Assembly (NCBI RefSeq): GCF_003286085.1
Contig: NW_020825326.1
Location: 310,001-374,000 of the forward strand
Length of the DNA stretch: 64,000 nucleotides
DNA from: Drosophila persimilis
Lineage: Eukaryota; Arthropoda; Insecta; Diptera; Drosophilidae
Reading direction: 5' to 3'
Each line of letters opens with the position of its first letter. The stretch's first letter is position 1. Below, in pieces: positions 1 to 9,354 of this stretch. The position numbers and the translations under genes are program-made. The notes under the pieces were generated by a model. That model had not been told where the DNA came from. It saw only the letters and a list, made by a program, of their open reading frames with translations, and did no database searches.

Positions 1-145
1 ATGCCTGCATTGCCAAAGACGCAGGTGAATAACACTGTAGAGCGAATGCAGCGCCATAAAAACCGGTTTCGGTCAACGAAAGAAGCACCGCACAAAGCAG
101 AAAACGAAAATTTTGGCTTAGGCAAGCGACACCAGAAACAAAGTG
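1..145 (+). pseudogene. R1-like ORF1 scrap joined to an inverted R1-like 5' UTR
   Basis: Bases 1-51 encode the ORF1 segment that follows the repeat array in the fuller copies (PALPKTQVNNTVERMQ). Near base 52 the sequence switches to the reverse complement of the R1-like 5' UTR (compare 9380-9490, read backwards). The same fusion recurs at 11514, 13838, 27411 and, inverted, at 37382. This is the right end of a unit whose repeats lie outside the window. It is non-functional. Confidence 0.75.
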
Positions 146-170
146 AGTAGATAGGGATAGAATGAATCTC
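146..170 (-). other. R1 target-like 28S linker, inverted
   Basis: Read on the minus strand, these 25 bases resemble the 28S rDNA just upstream of the R1 insertion point. The last 12 bases, TCCCTATCTACT, match the canonical target and the whole shows about four mismatches, from memory of Drosophila 28S. It separates the R1-like 3' UTR from an R1-like 5' end, as expected of a head-to-tail R1 array with an rDNA linker. It recurs at every 3'/5' UTR boundary in the window. Confidence 0.6.
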
Positions 171-1455
171 ATCTCTCAGCTTTATTTTACGTGGCGGTTC
201 CTCATGGAGGGATTTCAACCACGGCGTCTAGTGTGTATTTGCGGCTTAGCCTCGATTAGTGCAATATATATACATATATCACGCCATCACGCACCACCGC
301 TACAAATGCAGGAGCCTGGTACATGCGCCAGTTAGCGCCCCTAAAAAGAAGCTATAGCAATGTACATAGCGACTCTTCCGGTACCAATTGAAAGTATTCT
401 GGTCGGGCATACAATCTCCCTTGGTGAGGGGCGAGGTGTATCCAACACGTCTTCTGATCTATTGGGCTCGGCACCCGGTTGAGAGCGCAACTCCACGAGG
501 AGCCTAGCGGCTCTCCCAGCGTAACGTTTGGGTATCAACCACAGCCACTGCGATACTCCCACTAGGGGGCCGACCTCAATGTGCAGCCTTGGAACTGCAC
601 AACCCGTGGTACCGATTTTAAGGACTCAGCTCGATCCTCCCTTTTAGCCCCGACCGGCCTGGATAGGGAATCCACCCAGCCCGTGCGCCGCTTGCAGCTG
701 CTGTCGCCTGGAGAACGCCAGTCCGGCGAACCTGTCGAGAGTCCGTATTCTCTCCTGAGAAGCCGTCACATCGGAGAAGGTCCAGTCGCCATCCGTGTAC
801 TGCACTCCAAGTCCATCGAGGTCTCTTAAGTCTGTATAGAGGGGACAAGCACATAGGGTCTCCAGCTAATACTTTCAGTGCCATGGTGGACACCATTCGG
901 CATACCGGTGGGCATCCAATCAGGATGATCCTTTGACACGCAAGCAGATGCCTCCTCGCAATCACTTGCGTCGTCACACTACAGACCAAACCGAGGCCCC
1001 AAATAGTGCACAGGCCACCATGAGTCCGGCATATATTGTCCGCTTTACGCGGGGACTGAGTCACAAGTCGGACTCCGGTCAGCTTATCACGCAAGCCCGT
1101 GATGTGAGGGAGAAAACTCAACCGCTCGCCAACCGTGATACCAAGGTACCGATACTTGCGCTTATATGGCAGGCTTGCTCTGGCGGCAGTCTAAGTATGC
1201 CATTGTGCAGCATGATCGCCGTCTTGCTAGTTAAAACGGCAACGCCGACTTCAACTCCCCAAGCGCCTACGATGGACATTAACTCACCTCCTTTTTGCTC
1301 GAGCTCTGATCGGGAATTCCCTTCGATGAGGAGGAGCAAGTCGTCAGCATACACGCTGAGCGCACCAAGGGGGTCTAAGCGCTGGATCAGCACGTCCATC
1401 AAGATGTTCCATATAAATGGACCACTTATGGACCCCTGCGGGCAACCTCTTGTCA
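171..1455 (-). pseudogene. R1-clade LINE remnant: RT palm to 3' UTR
   Basis: Read on the minus strand, the remnant starts at the RT palm (TRGCPQGS, then YADDLLLLIEG). After frame changes it continues through RYLGITVGERLSFLPHI and RHLLACQRIILIGC to a C-terminal segment ending at a TAA (644-646). A 3' UTR of about 470 bp (171-643) follows. YADD is the polymerase catalytic motif and the order of blocks is typical of R1-clade ORF2. Lesions: a frameshift between LHNGILR and the RYLGITV block, another before the SPRAKRTIYAGLM block, and a deletion that removes the usual C-terminal zinc knuckle. The 5' part is cut off at 1455, where a CR1-like LINE begins on the opposite strand. Not functional. Confidence 0.85.
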
Positions 1456-1868
1456 GAATCTTGCCACCCTACCGGTCTAGGCTAAATCTTATTGACCTGC
1501 CGTCGTTGGACCATCGCAGAATATGCAATGGCGTAATGTTTGTGCACAAGCTCCTTCTCGGGACTGTTGACTCCCAAACTCTCTTGGGTCAGATTGACTT
1601 GGCCGTTCCATCTTGACCTACCCGTACTTTTAGGCCTATCCGTCTACCCATATGTAGGTCTAATTATGCTGATCATGAACCTTTTAGGGTTTTATGCCAT
1701 AATTATAACTCCCTCTGCCAAACCCTATCCCCTGAACTGTCTCTTAAACTAATTGCATGCAATATTTATAATCACTTAAATTTAGCTAACTTTTAACTTC
1801 TCTTTTTCCGCATTTAGTAACTAAGTACCATTATTAACAGATAATTTTTTAATTTAATAAATAAATAA
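1455..1868 (+). pseudogene. CR1/Jockey-superfamily LINE 3' end
   Basis: The plus strand encodes the C-terminal RT tail of a second LINE (ILPPYRSRLNLIDLPSL, then FVHKLLLGTVDS), which is found in longer form at 50310-51959. It ends with a TAA at 1794-1796 and an AT-rich (AATA)n tail abutting 28S at 1869. In this copy TCTTGA replaces TCTAGA near 1613, giving a premature stop that the other copies lack. The join to the R1-like block at 1455 is head-to-head. Confidence 0.75.
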
Positions 1869-1989
1869 ATACCATTGTACCTTCCTACTCACTAAAGTTT
1901 CAAAATTTATATCACGAGTAATATAAATCATCTACTTTAGCGGTAATGTATAGGTATACAATTTAAGCGCCATCCATTTTAAGGGCTAG

Positions 1990-2027
<38 letters not shown>

Positions 2028-2110
2028 ATTTCGACTTCCATGATCACCGTCCTGCTGTTTTAAGCAACCAACGCCTTTCATGGTTTCTGCATGAGTTGTT
2101 AATTTGGCCA

Positions 2111-2141
<31 letters not shown>

Positions 2142-2263
2142 GCCAGTTCTGCTTACCAAAAGTGGCCCACTGGGCACATTATATCATAACCTTAAACTTC
2201 ATATCGAGAAAGTTAAGGTTCTTACCCATTTAAAGTTTGAGAATAGGTTAAGATCGTTTCGAC

Positions 2264-2299
<36 letters not shown>

Positions 2300-2351
2300 T
2301 TATTTTATATAACATTAAAATGCACCAGCTATCCTGAGGGAAACTTCGAAA

Positions 2352-2393
<42 letters not shown>

Positions 2394-2703
2394 ACTCAAT
2401 TCTGACAATCGATTTGCACGTCAGAACTGTTTCGGTCTTCCATCAGGGTTTCCCCTGACTTCAACCTGCACAAGTATAGTTCACCATCTTTCGGGTCACA
2501 GCATATAGGCTCAAGGTACGTTCCAGTTAGAGGCATAAATACTATAAATATTATTATACATAACTATATAGAACGCCCCGGGATTGTGTTAATTATCTAT
2601 AAATAGTTAAAAAACTAATACCATTATTAGTCAAGTTAATTACGCTATTAAAACTTAATGATGATTAAAACTTTAATGATGAATTTTCCATAACGGATAT
2701 TCA
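1869..2703 (-). rRNA. 28S: 28S rDNA fragment (antisense), internally deleted
   Basis: The reverse complement matches Drosophila-type 28S rRNA: the run through ATGAATATCC-type sequence, the block ending in GGAACGTACC, and GTGAGTAGGAAGGTACAATGGTAT at its 3' side. Compared with the sense copies at 34514 and 49200 it lacks roughly 280 bases near its 5' end (around 2660). It ends at the point where the CR1-like LINE entered 28S. It is a fragment of a large-subunit gene and cannot give a functional rRNA. Confidence 0.9.
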
Positions 2704-2800
2704 GACACCGAAAGAAGCACCGCACAAAGCAGAAAACGAAAATTTTGGATTCGGCAAGCGACACCAGAAAAACACGTCTGCTCTTAACGACAGTCAGAAA
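2704..2800 (-). repeat. R1-like 5' UTR copy at the 3' side of ORF1
   Basis: About 100 bases here repeat the R1-like 5' leader that also lies upstream of this ORF1 (5531-5645), in direct orientation relative to ORF1. ORF1 is therefore bracketed by two copies of the leader, the downstream one abutting 28S. The same arrangement appears at 16446, 21300, 29968, 34424 and 49107. Confidence 0.7.
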
Positions 2801-5522
2801 GCAACTTCACCACGTTCCGTGCGTGCACTCCGGCATTTTTGTTCCGCACCACCAAGGACCAGGTGTCAACCGGTCGCGGCTCCACAGGGGATGAAAAACC
2901 CACCACTGCGCCTCCATGGGGGGCTGCTGCCGGCAGAACCGGCGCCAGACCACCAACATTCATCGGACCGATGGCCTCCAAACAGCCCCGCAGTCGCTCA
3001 TTCTCAGCAATAAGCGAAAAAATCAGCGCCACATATTGGCCAATGCAGCCTACCAAACTGCACATTACCTCCGTTGTCGCACCACCGTCCAACGCCACGC
3101 TCAACACCTGCTGGCTTATAGCCTGCATTCGCTCTACAGTGTTATTCACCTGCGTCTTTGGCAATGCAGGCACCGCAAACTGCGGCATATCTGCCGCCTC
3201 CACAGTGGGAGCCACACCCACATTCACTTCCTCAACACTCTTGCCGTGGTCCCCAAGGGTAACCTGGGAACCAACACTAACGTTCTCCGGGGACAGCTTG
3301 GCGATATCGGTCTCCGAGGTGGCTCTTTTCAACCGCCTAACCAGCTTCCCCTTCCTCTTCAACTCCAGCGGCCCAGAAGCAGCCAGTTCTTCATCAGAAC
3401 AAAGCTTCTCAACGGCCGCCGAATTTTTCTTTTTCGGAGGCATAGCAGCCACCTGTATATCTGCCGCCTCCACAGTGGGAGCCAGACCCACATTCACTTC
3501 CTCAACACTCTTGCCGTGGTCCCCAAGGGTATCCTGGGAACCAACACCAACATTCTCCAGGGACAGCTTGGCGATATCGGTCTCCGAGGTGGCGCTTTTC
3601 AACCGCCTAACCAGCTTCCCCTTCCTCTTCAACTCCAGCGGCCCAGAAGCAGCCAGTTCTTCATCAGAACAAAGCTTCTCAACGGCCGCTGGATTTTTCT
3701 TTTTCGGAGGCATGGCAGCCACCTGCATATCTGCCGCCTCCACAGTGAGAGCCACACCCACATTCACTTCCTCAACACTCTTGCCGTGGTCCCAAAGGGT
3801 ATCCTGGGAACCAACACCAACGTTCTCCGGGGACAGCTTGGCGATATCGGTCTCTGAGGTGGCCCTTTTCAACCGCCTAACCAGCTTCCCCTTCGTCTTC
3901 AACTCCAGCGGCCCAGAAGCAGCCAGTTCTTCATCAGAACAAAGCTTCTCAACGGCCGCCGAATTTTTCTTTTTCGGAGGCATAGCAGCCACCTGTATAT
4001 CTGCCGCCTCCACAGTGGGAGCCACACCCACATTCACTTCCTCAACACTCTTGCCGTGGTCCCCAAGGGTAACCTGGGAACCAACACTAACGTTCTCCGG
4101 GGACAGCTTGGCGATATCGGTCTCCGAGGTGGCTCTTTTCAACCGCCTAACCAGCTTCCCCTTCCTCTTCAACTCCAGCGGCCCAGAAGCAGCCAGTTCT
4201 TCATCAGAACAAAGCTTCTCAACGGCCGCCGAATTTTTCTTTTTCGGAGGCATAGCAGCCACCTGTATATCTGCCGCCTCCACAGTGGGAGCCAGACCCA
4301 CATTCACTTCCTCAACACTCTTGCCGTGGTCCCCAAGGGTATCCTGGGAACCAACACCAACATTCTCCAGGGACAGCTTGGCGATATCGGTCTCCGAGGT
4401 GGCCCTTTTCAACCGCCTAACCAGCTTCCCCTTCCTCTTCAACTCCAGCGGCCCAGAAGCAGCCAGTTCTTCATCAGAACAAAGCTTCTCAACGGCCGCT
4501 GGATTTTTCTTTTTCGGAGGCATGGCAGCCACCTGCATATCTGCCGCCTCCACAGTGAGAGCCACACCCACATTCACTTCCTCAACACTCTTGCCGTGGT
4601 CCCAAAGGGTATCCTGGGAACCAACACCAACGTTCTCCGGGGACAGCTTGGCGATATCGGTCTCTGAGGTGGCCCTTTTCAACCGCCTAACCAGCTTCCC
4701 CTTCGTCTTCAACTCCAGCGGCCCAGAAGCAGCCAGTTCTTCATCAGAACAAAGCTTCTCAACGGCCGCCGAATTTTTCTTTTTCGGAGGCATAGCAGCC
4801 ACCTGTATATCTGCCGCCTCCACAGTGGGAGCCACACCCACATTCACTTCCTCAACACTCTTGCCGTGGTCCCCAAGGGTATCCTGGGAACCAACACCAA
4901 CATTCTCCAGGGACAGCTTGGCGATATCGGTCTCCGAGGTGGCCCTTTTCAACCGCCTAACCAGCTTCCCCTTCCTCTTCAACTCCAGCGGCCCAGAAGC
5001 AGCCAGTTCTTCATCAGAACAAAGCTTCTCAACGGCCGCTGGATTTTTCTTTTTCGGAGGCATGGCAGCCACCTGCATATCTGCCGCCTCCACAGTGAGA
5101 GCCACACCCACATTCACTTCCTCAACACTCTTGCCGTGGTCCCAAAGGGTATCCTGGGAACCAACACCAACGTTCTCCGGGGACAGCTTGGCGATATCGG
5201 TCTCTGAGGTGGCCCTTTTCAACCGCCTAACCAGCTTCCCCTTCGTCTTCAACTCCAGCGGCCCAGAAGCAGCCAGTTCTTCATCAGAACAAAGCTTCTC
5301 AACGGCCGCCGAATTTTTCTTTTTCGGAGGCATAGCAGCCACCTGTATATCTACCGCCTCCACAGTGGGAGCCACACCCACATTCACTTCCTCAACACTC
5401 TTGCCGTGGTCCCCAAGGGTATCCTGTGAACCAACACCAACGTTCTCCGGGGACAGCTTGGCGATATCGGTCTCCGAGGTGGCCCTTTTCAACCGCCTAA
5501 CCAGCTTCCCCTTCCTCTTCAT
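2784..5522 (-). CDS. R1-like ORF1 with nine 90-aa repeats (truncated gag-like protein)
   Basis: An open frame of 912 aa from the first ATG (minus strand, 5522). It consists of nine copies (first one partial) of a 90-residue unit starting MPPKKKNSAAVEK and containing the basic run KRKGKLVRRLKR and an acidic SETDIAKLSPENV stretch. A unique region follows with PALPKTQVNNTVERMQ, a hydrophobic segment and DTWSLVVR. The latter resembles the ORF1 region upstream of the zinc knuckles in R1-clade elements. The frame then runs into the leader copy, so the CCHC knuckles are missing. The 5' end is also cut: the leader joins mid-unit at PLEMK. ORF1 proteins of this clade bind element RNA; the two lysine/arginine clusters per unit would suit nuclear localisation or nucleic-acid binding (inference). 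Units fall into recurring types A (ELKT, DTLW, DMQ), B (SLENV, DIQ) and C (NVSVGSQVT). Confidence 0.6.
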   Translation of the reverse strand: MKRKGKLVRRLKRATSETDIAKLSPENVGVGSQDTLGDHGKSVEEVNVGVAPTVEAVDIQVAAMPPKKKNSAAVEKLCSDEELAASGPLELKTKGKLVRRLKRATSETDIAKLSPENVGVGSQDTLWDHGKSVEEVNVGVALTVEAADMQVAAMPPKKKNPAAVEKLCSDEELAASGPLELKRKGKLVRRLKRATSETDIAKLSLENVGVGSQDTLGDHGKSVEEVNVGVAPTVEAADIQVAAMPPKKKNSAAVEKLCSDEELAASGPLELKTKGKLVRRLKRATSETDIAKLSPENVGVGSQDTLWDHGKSVEEVNVGVALTVEAADMQVAAMPPKKKNPAAVEKLCSDEELAASGPLELKRKGKLVRRLKRATSETDIAKLSLENVGVGSQDTLGDHGKSVEEVNVGLAPTVEAADIQVAAMPPKKKNSAAVEKLCSDEELAASGPLELKRKGKLVRRLKRATSETDIAKLSPENVSVGSQVTLGDHGKSVEEVNVGVAPTVEAADIQVAAMPPKKKNSAAVEKLCSDEELAASGPLELKTKGKLVRRLKRATSETDIAKLSPENVGVGSQDTLWDHGKSVEEVNVGVALTVEAADMQVAAMPPKKKNPAAVEKLCSDEELAASGPLELKRKGKLVRRLKSATSETDIAKLSLENVGVGSQDTLGDHGKSVEEVNVGLAPTVEAADIQVAAMPPKKKNSAAVEKLCSDEELAASGPLELKRKGKLVRRLKRATSETDIAKLSPENVSVGSQVTLGDHGKSVEEVNVGVAPTVEAADMPQFAVPALPKTQVNNTVERMQAISQQVLSVALDGGATTEVMCSLVGCIGQYVALIFSLIAENERLRGCLEAIGPMNVGGLAPVLPAAAPHGGAVVGFSSPVEPRPVDTWSLVVRNKNAGVHARNVVKLLSDCR

Positions 5523-5530
5523 CTCCAGCG
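3190..5530 (-). repeat. Tandem 270 bp coding repeat, nine units
   Basis: Nine direct repeats of 270 bp within ORF1, differing by only a few positions per unit. In reading order the unit types are first unit, A, B, A, B, C, A, B, C, a higher-order pattern of two or three units. This suggests unequal crossing over or replication slippage acting on blocks of units. Confidence 0.9.
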
Positions 5531-5670
5531 GCCGGTTTCGGTCAACGAAAGAAGCACCGCACAAAGCAGAAAACGAAAATTTTGGCTTAGGCAAGCGACA
5601 CCAGAAAAACACGTCTGCTCTTAAAGACAGTCAGAAACAAAGTGAGTAGATAGGGATAGAATGAATCTCA
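5531..5670 (-). other. R1-like 5' UTR plus R1 target-like linker, inverted
   Basis: The R1-like leader on the minus strand (GTTTTTCTGGTGTCGCTTGC), followed on the plus side by the 25 bp 28S-like linker at 5646-5670. Here the leader is the short class, joined directly to PLEMK in ORF1 at CCGG and missing the segment present at 9490-9588. Confidence 0.7.
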
Positions 5671-6967
5671 TCTCTCAGCTTTATTTTACGTGGCGGTTCC
5701 TCAGGGAGTGATTTCAACCACGGCGTCTAGTGTGTATTTGCGGCTTAGCCTCGATTAGTGCAATATATATACATACATATATCACGCCATCACGCACCAC
5801 CGCCACAAATGCAGGAACCTGGTACATGCGCCAGTTAGCGCCCCTAAAAAGAAGCTATAGCAATGTACATAGCGACTCTTCCGGTACCAATTGAAAGTAT
5901 TCTGGTCGGGCATACAATCTCCCTTGGTGAGGGGCGAGGTGTATCCAACACGTCTTCTGATCTATTGGTCTCGGCACCCGGTTGAGAGCGCAACTCCACG
6001 AGGAGCCTAGCGGCTCTCCCAGCGTAACGTTTGGGTATCAACCACAGCCACTGCGATACTCCCACTAGGGGGCCGACCTCAATGTGCAGCCTTGGAACTG
6101 CACAACCCGTGGTACCGATTTTAAGGACTCAGCTCGATCCTCCCTTTTAGCCCCGACCGGCCTGGATAGGGAATCCACCCAGCCCGTGCGCCGCTTGCGC
6201 GTTCAGCAGCTGCTGTCGCCTGGAGAACGCCAGTCCGGCGAACCGGTCGAGAGTCCGCATTCTCTCCTGAGAAGCCGTCACATCGGAGAAGGTCCAGTCG
6301 CCATCCGTGTACTGCACTCCAAGTCCATCGAGGTCTCGCAAGTCTGTATAGAGGGGACAAGCACATAGGGTCTCCAGCTAATACTTGCACTGCCATGGTG
6401 GACACCATTCGGCATACCGGTGGGCATCCAATCAGGATGATCCTTTGACACGCAAGCAGATGCCTCCAGGCAATCACTTGCATCGTCACACTACAGACCA
6501 AACCGAGGCCCCAAATAGTGCACAGGGCACCATGAGTCCGGCATATATTGTCCGCTTTGCGCGGGGACTGAGTCACAAGTCGGACTCCGGTCAGCTTATC
6601 ACACAAGCCCGTGATGTGAGGGTGAAAACTCAACCGCTCGCCAACCGTGATACCAAGGTACCGATACTTGCGCTTATATGGCAGGCTTGCTCTGGCGGCA
6701 GTCTAAGTATGCCATTGTGCAGCATGATTGCCGTCTTGCTAGTTGAAACTGCAACGCCGACTTCAACTCCCCAAGCGCCTACGATGGACATTAACTCACC
6801 TCCTTTTTGCTCGAGCTCTGATCGGGCATTCCCTTCGATGAGGAGGAGCAAGTCGTCAGCATACGCGCTGAGCGCACCAAGGAGGTCTAAGCGCTGGATC
6901 AGCACGTCCATCAAGATGTTCCATATAAATGGACCACTTATGGACCCCTGCGGGCAACCTCTTGTCA
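5671..6967 (-). pseudogene. R1-clade LINE remnant: RT palm to 3' UTR
   Basis: A second copy of the remnant described for 171-1455 with the same lesions and the same break against CR1-like sequence at 6967. The C-terminal stop is at 6147-6149. It retains the LLNAQ residues that are missing in the copies at 171, 11634 and 13958. Together with the inverted remnant at 7609 it flanks a CR1-like and 28S core. Confidence 0.85.
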
Positions 6968-7380
6968 GAATCTTGCCACCCTACCGGTCTATGCTAAATC
7001 TTATTGACCTGCCGTCGTTGCACCATCGCAGAATATGCAATGGCGTAATGTTCGTGCACAAGCTCCTTCTCGGGACTGTTGACTCCCAAACTCTCTTGGG
7101 TCAGATTGACTTGGCCGTTCCATCTAGACCTACCCGTACTTTTAGGCCTATCCGTCTACCCATATTTAGGTCCAATTATGCTGATCATGAACCTTTTAGG
7201 GTTTTATGCCATAATTATAACTCCCTCTGCCAAACCCTATCCCCTGAATTGTCTCTTAAACTAATTGCATGCAATATTTATAATCACTTAAATTTAGCTA
7301 ACTTTTAACTTCTCTTTTTCCGCATTTAGTATCTAAGTACCATTATTAACAGATAATTTTTTAATTTAATAAATAAATAA
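6967..7380 (+). pseudogene. CR1/Jockey-superfamily LINE 3' end
   Basis: The same C-terminal RT tail as at 1455. The frame is open here through to the LANF stop near 7307, and is continuous with antisense R1-like sequence upstream. An AT-rich tail ends at the 28S junction. Confidence 0.75.
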
Positions 7381-7501
7381 ATACCATTGTACCTTCCTAC
7401 TCACTAAAGTTTCAAAATTTATATCACGAGTAATATAAATTATCTACTTTAGCGGTAATGTATAGGTATACAACTTAAGCGCCATCCATTTTAAGGGCTA
7501 G

Positions 7502-7539
<38 letters not shown>

Positions 7540-7586
7540 ATTTCGACTTCCATGCTCACCGTCCTGCTGTTTTAAGCAACCAACGC
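7381..7586 (-). rRNA. 28S: 28S rDNA fragment (antisense, ~206 bp)
   Basis: This is the 28S segment between the CR1-like insertion point and the stretch AAGCAACCAACGC, where an R1-like remnant in plus orientation interrupts it. It contains the uninterrupted sequence (AAGGGCTAGTTGC, ~7494-7506) that carries a BEL element in the homologous copy at 40030. Confidence 0.85.
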
Positions 7587-7610
7587 TTAAACTTAAGCAA
7601 CCAACGCTTA
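7572..7610 (+). repeat. 18 bp direct repeat at the 28S/R1-like junction
   Basis: TTAAGCAACCAACGCTTA occurs at 7572-7589 and again at 7593-7610, separated by AAC. The first copy is mostly 28S and the second abuts the R1-like sequence. Identical pairs lie at ~24797-24836 and ~46612-46651. It could be a duplication made at 5' junction formation. Confidence 0.7.
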
Positions 7611-9354
7611 TTCCCGCTGCCTGGAGACAGGGTACTTCCCAACGGAATGGAAGCATCCTAGGGGGGTTCCACTCCTAAAGGGACCCGATAAGGACCGGAC
7701 CGATCCTACCTCATATCGGGGTATCTGTCTGTTGCCAGTGCTGGGCAAAGTGCTTGAGGGCATCATGGTGTATCGTCTGAAGGACACCATTCCGGATGGC
7801 TGCAGATGGCAATTTGGCTTTGCCAAGAACGTTGTGTGGAGGATGCTTGGAAACTCGTCGTGAGTACTGTTTCGGCCAGCCGGTCGAAATACGTGCTCGG
7901 AGTCTTCGTAGATTTCAAGGGAGCCTTCGACAACGTTGAGTGGAATGCTGCACTACGCCGCCTCCTTGAGCTGGGATGCCGCGAAGCAAGCTTGTGGTGA
8001 AGTTTCTTCTCCGGCCGGACTGCGAGCATCGTCAGTAGGCATGGAGTAGCCACTGTTCCGGTGACAAGAGGTTGCCCGCAGGGGTCCATAAGTGGTCCAT
8101 TTATATGGAACATCTTGATGGACGTGCTGATCCAGCGCTTAGACCCCCTTGGTGCGCTCAGCGCGTATGCTGACGACTTGCTCCTCCTCATCGAAGGGAA
8201 TTCCCGATCAGAGCTCGAGCAAAAAGGAGGTGAGTTAATGTCCATCGTAGGCGCTTTTGGGAGTTCAAGTCGGCGTTGCAGTTTCAACTAGCAAGACGGC
8301 GATCATGCTGCACAATGGCATACTTAGACTGCCGCCAGAGCAAGCCTGCCATATAAGCGCAAGTATCGGTACCTTGGTATCACGGTTGGCGAGCGGTTGA
8401 GTTTTCTCCCTCACATCACGGGCTTGCGTGATAAGCTGACCGGAGTCCGACTTGTGACTCAGTCCCCGCGCAAAGCGGACAATATATGCCGGACTCATGG
8501 TGCCCTGTGCACTATTTGGGGCCTCGGTTTGGTCTGTAGTGTGACGACGCAAGTGATTGCCAGGAGGCATCTGCTTGCGTGTCAAAGGATCATCCTGATT
8601 GGATGCCCACCGGTATGCCGAATGGTGTCCACCATGGCACTGCAAGTATTAGCTGGAGACCCTATGTGCTTGTCCCCTCTATACAGACTTGCGAGACCTC
8701 GATGGACTTGGAGTGCAGTACACGGATGGCGACTGGACCTTCTCCGATGTGACGGCTTCTCAGGAGAGAATGCGGACTCTCGACAGGTTCGCCGAACTGG
8801 CGTTCTCCAGGCGACAGCAGCTGCTGAACGCGCAAGCGGCGCACGGGCTGGGTGGATTCCCTATCCAGGCTGGTCGGGGCTAAAAGGGAGGATCGAGCTG
8901 AGTCCTTAAAATCGGTACCACGGGTTGTGCAGTTCCAAGGCTGCACATTTAGGTCGGTCCCCTAGTGGGAGTATCGCAGTGGCTGTGGTTGATACCCAAA
9001 CGCTGGGAGAGCCGCTAGGCTCCTCGTGGAGTTGCGCTCTCAACCGGGTGCCGAGACCAATAGATCAGAAGACGTGTTGGATACACCTCGCCCCTCACCA
9101 AGGGAGATTGTATGCCCGACCAGAATACTTTCAATTGGTACCGGAAGAGTCGCTATGTACATTGCTATAGCTTCCTTTTAGGGGCGCTAACTGGCGCATG
9201 TACCAGGTTCCTGCAATTGTAGCGGTGGTGCGTGATGGCGTGATATATGTAAGTATATATATTGCACTAATCGAGGCTAAGCCGCAAATACACACTAGAC
9301 GCCGTGGTGAAATCCCTCCCTGAGGAACCGCCACGTAAAATAAAGCTGAGAGAT
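7609..9354 (+). pseudogene. R1-clade LINE remnant: RT fingers to 3' UTR
   Basis: This is the longer class of remnant. It begins in the RT fingers (VVPLLKGPDKDRTDPTSYRG), continues through FVDFKGAFDNVEW (palm motif A) and GCPQGSISGP to YADDLLLLIEG (catalytic motif C), then the shared C-terminal lesions, with stop at 8881-8883. A TGA replaces TGG/CTA-type sequence in the SLWLSFFS segment near 7998, an extra lesion compared with the copies at 24834 and 46649. The 3' UTR runs to 9354. The endonuclease domain is absent, so the copy is 5'-truncated, as target-primed LINE insertions often are, or was cut by rearrangement. Confidence 0.85.

Noticed and set aside
618-1121. 167-170 codon frames repeated beside each R1-like remnant, taken as a separate gene
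   Set aside because: They are out-of-frame continuations of the RT C-terminus; the meaningful blocks alternate between frames.
3190-5530. CRISPR-like or satellite-only interpretation of the repeats
   Set aside because: The 270 bp units have no spacers, and they encode a conserved frame in LINE ORF1 context within a eukaryotic locus.
2839-5649. A 936-codon plus-strand open frame, and shorter ones in a third frame, across the ORF1 repeats (also at 9546, 16581, 21435, 30103)
   Set aside because: The unit is a multiple of three and free of stops in several frames, so any array gives long shadow frames. The sense frame matches ORF1 context (leader, MPPKKK start, R1-like WSLVVR).
6385-7308. 307-codon plus-strand frame (and copies at 19469, 23611, 38915)
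   Set aside because: Its first two thirds are antisense to the R1-like RT; only the last ~110 codons are the CR1-like tail.
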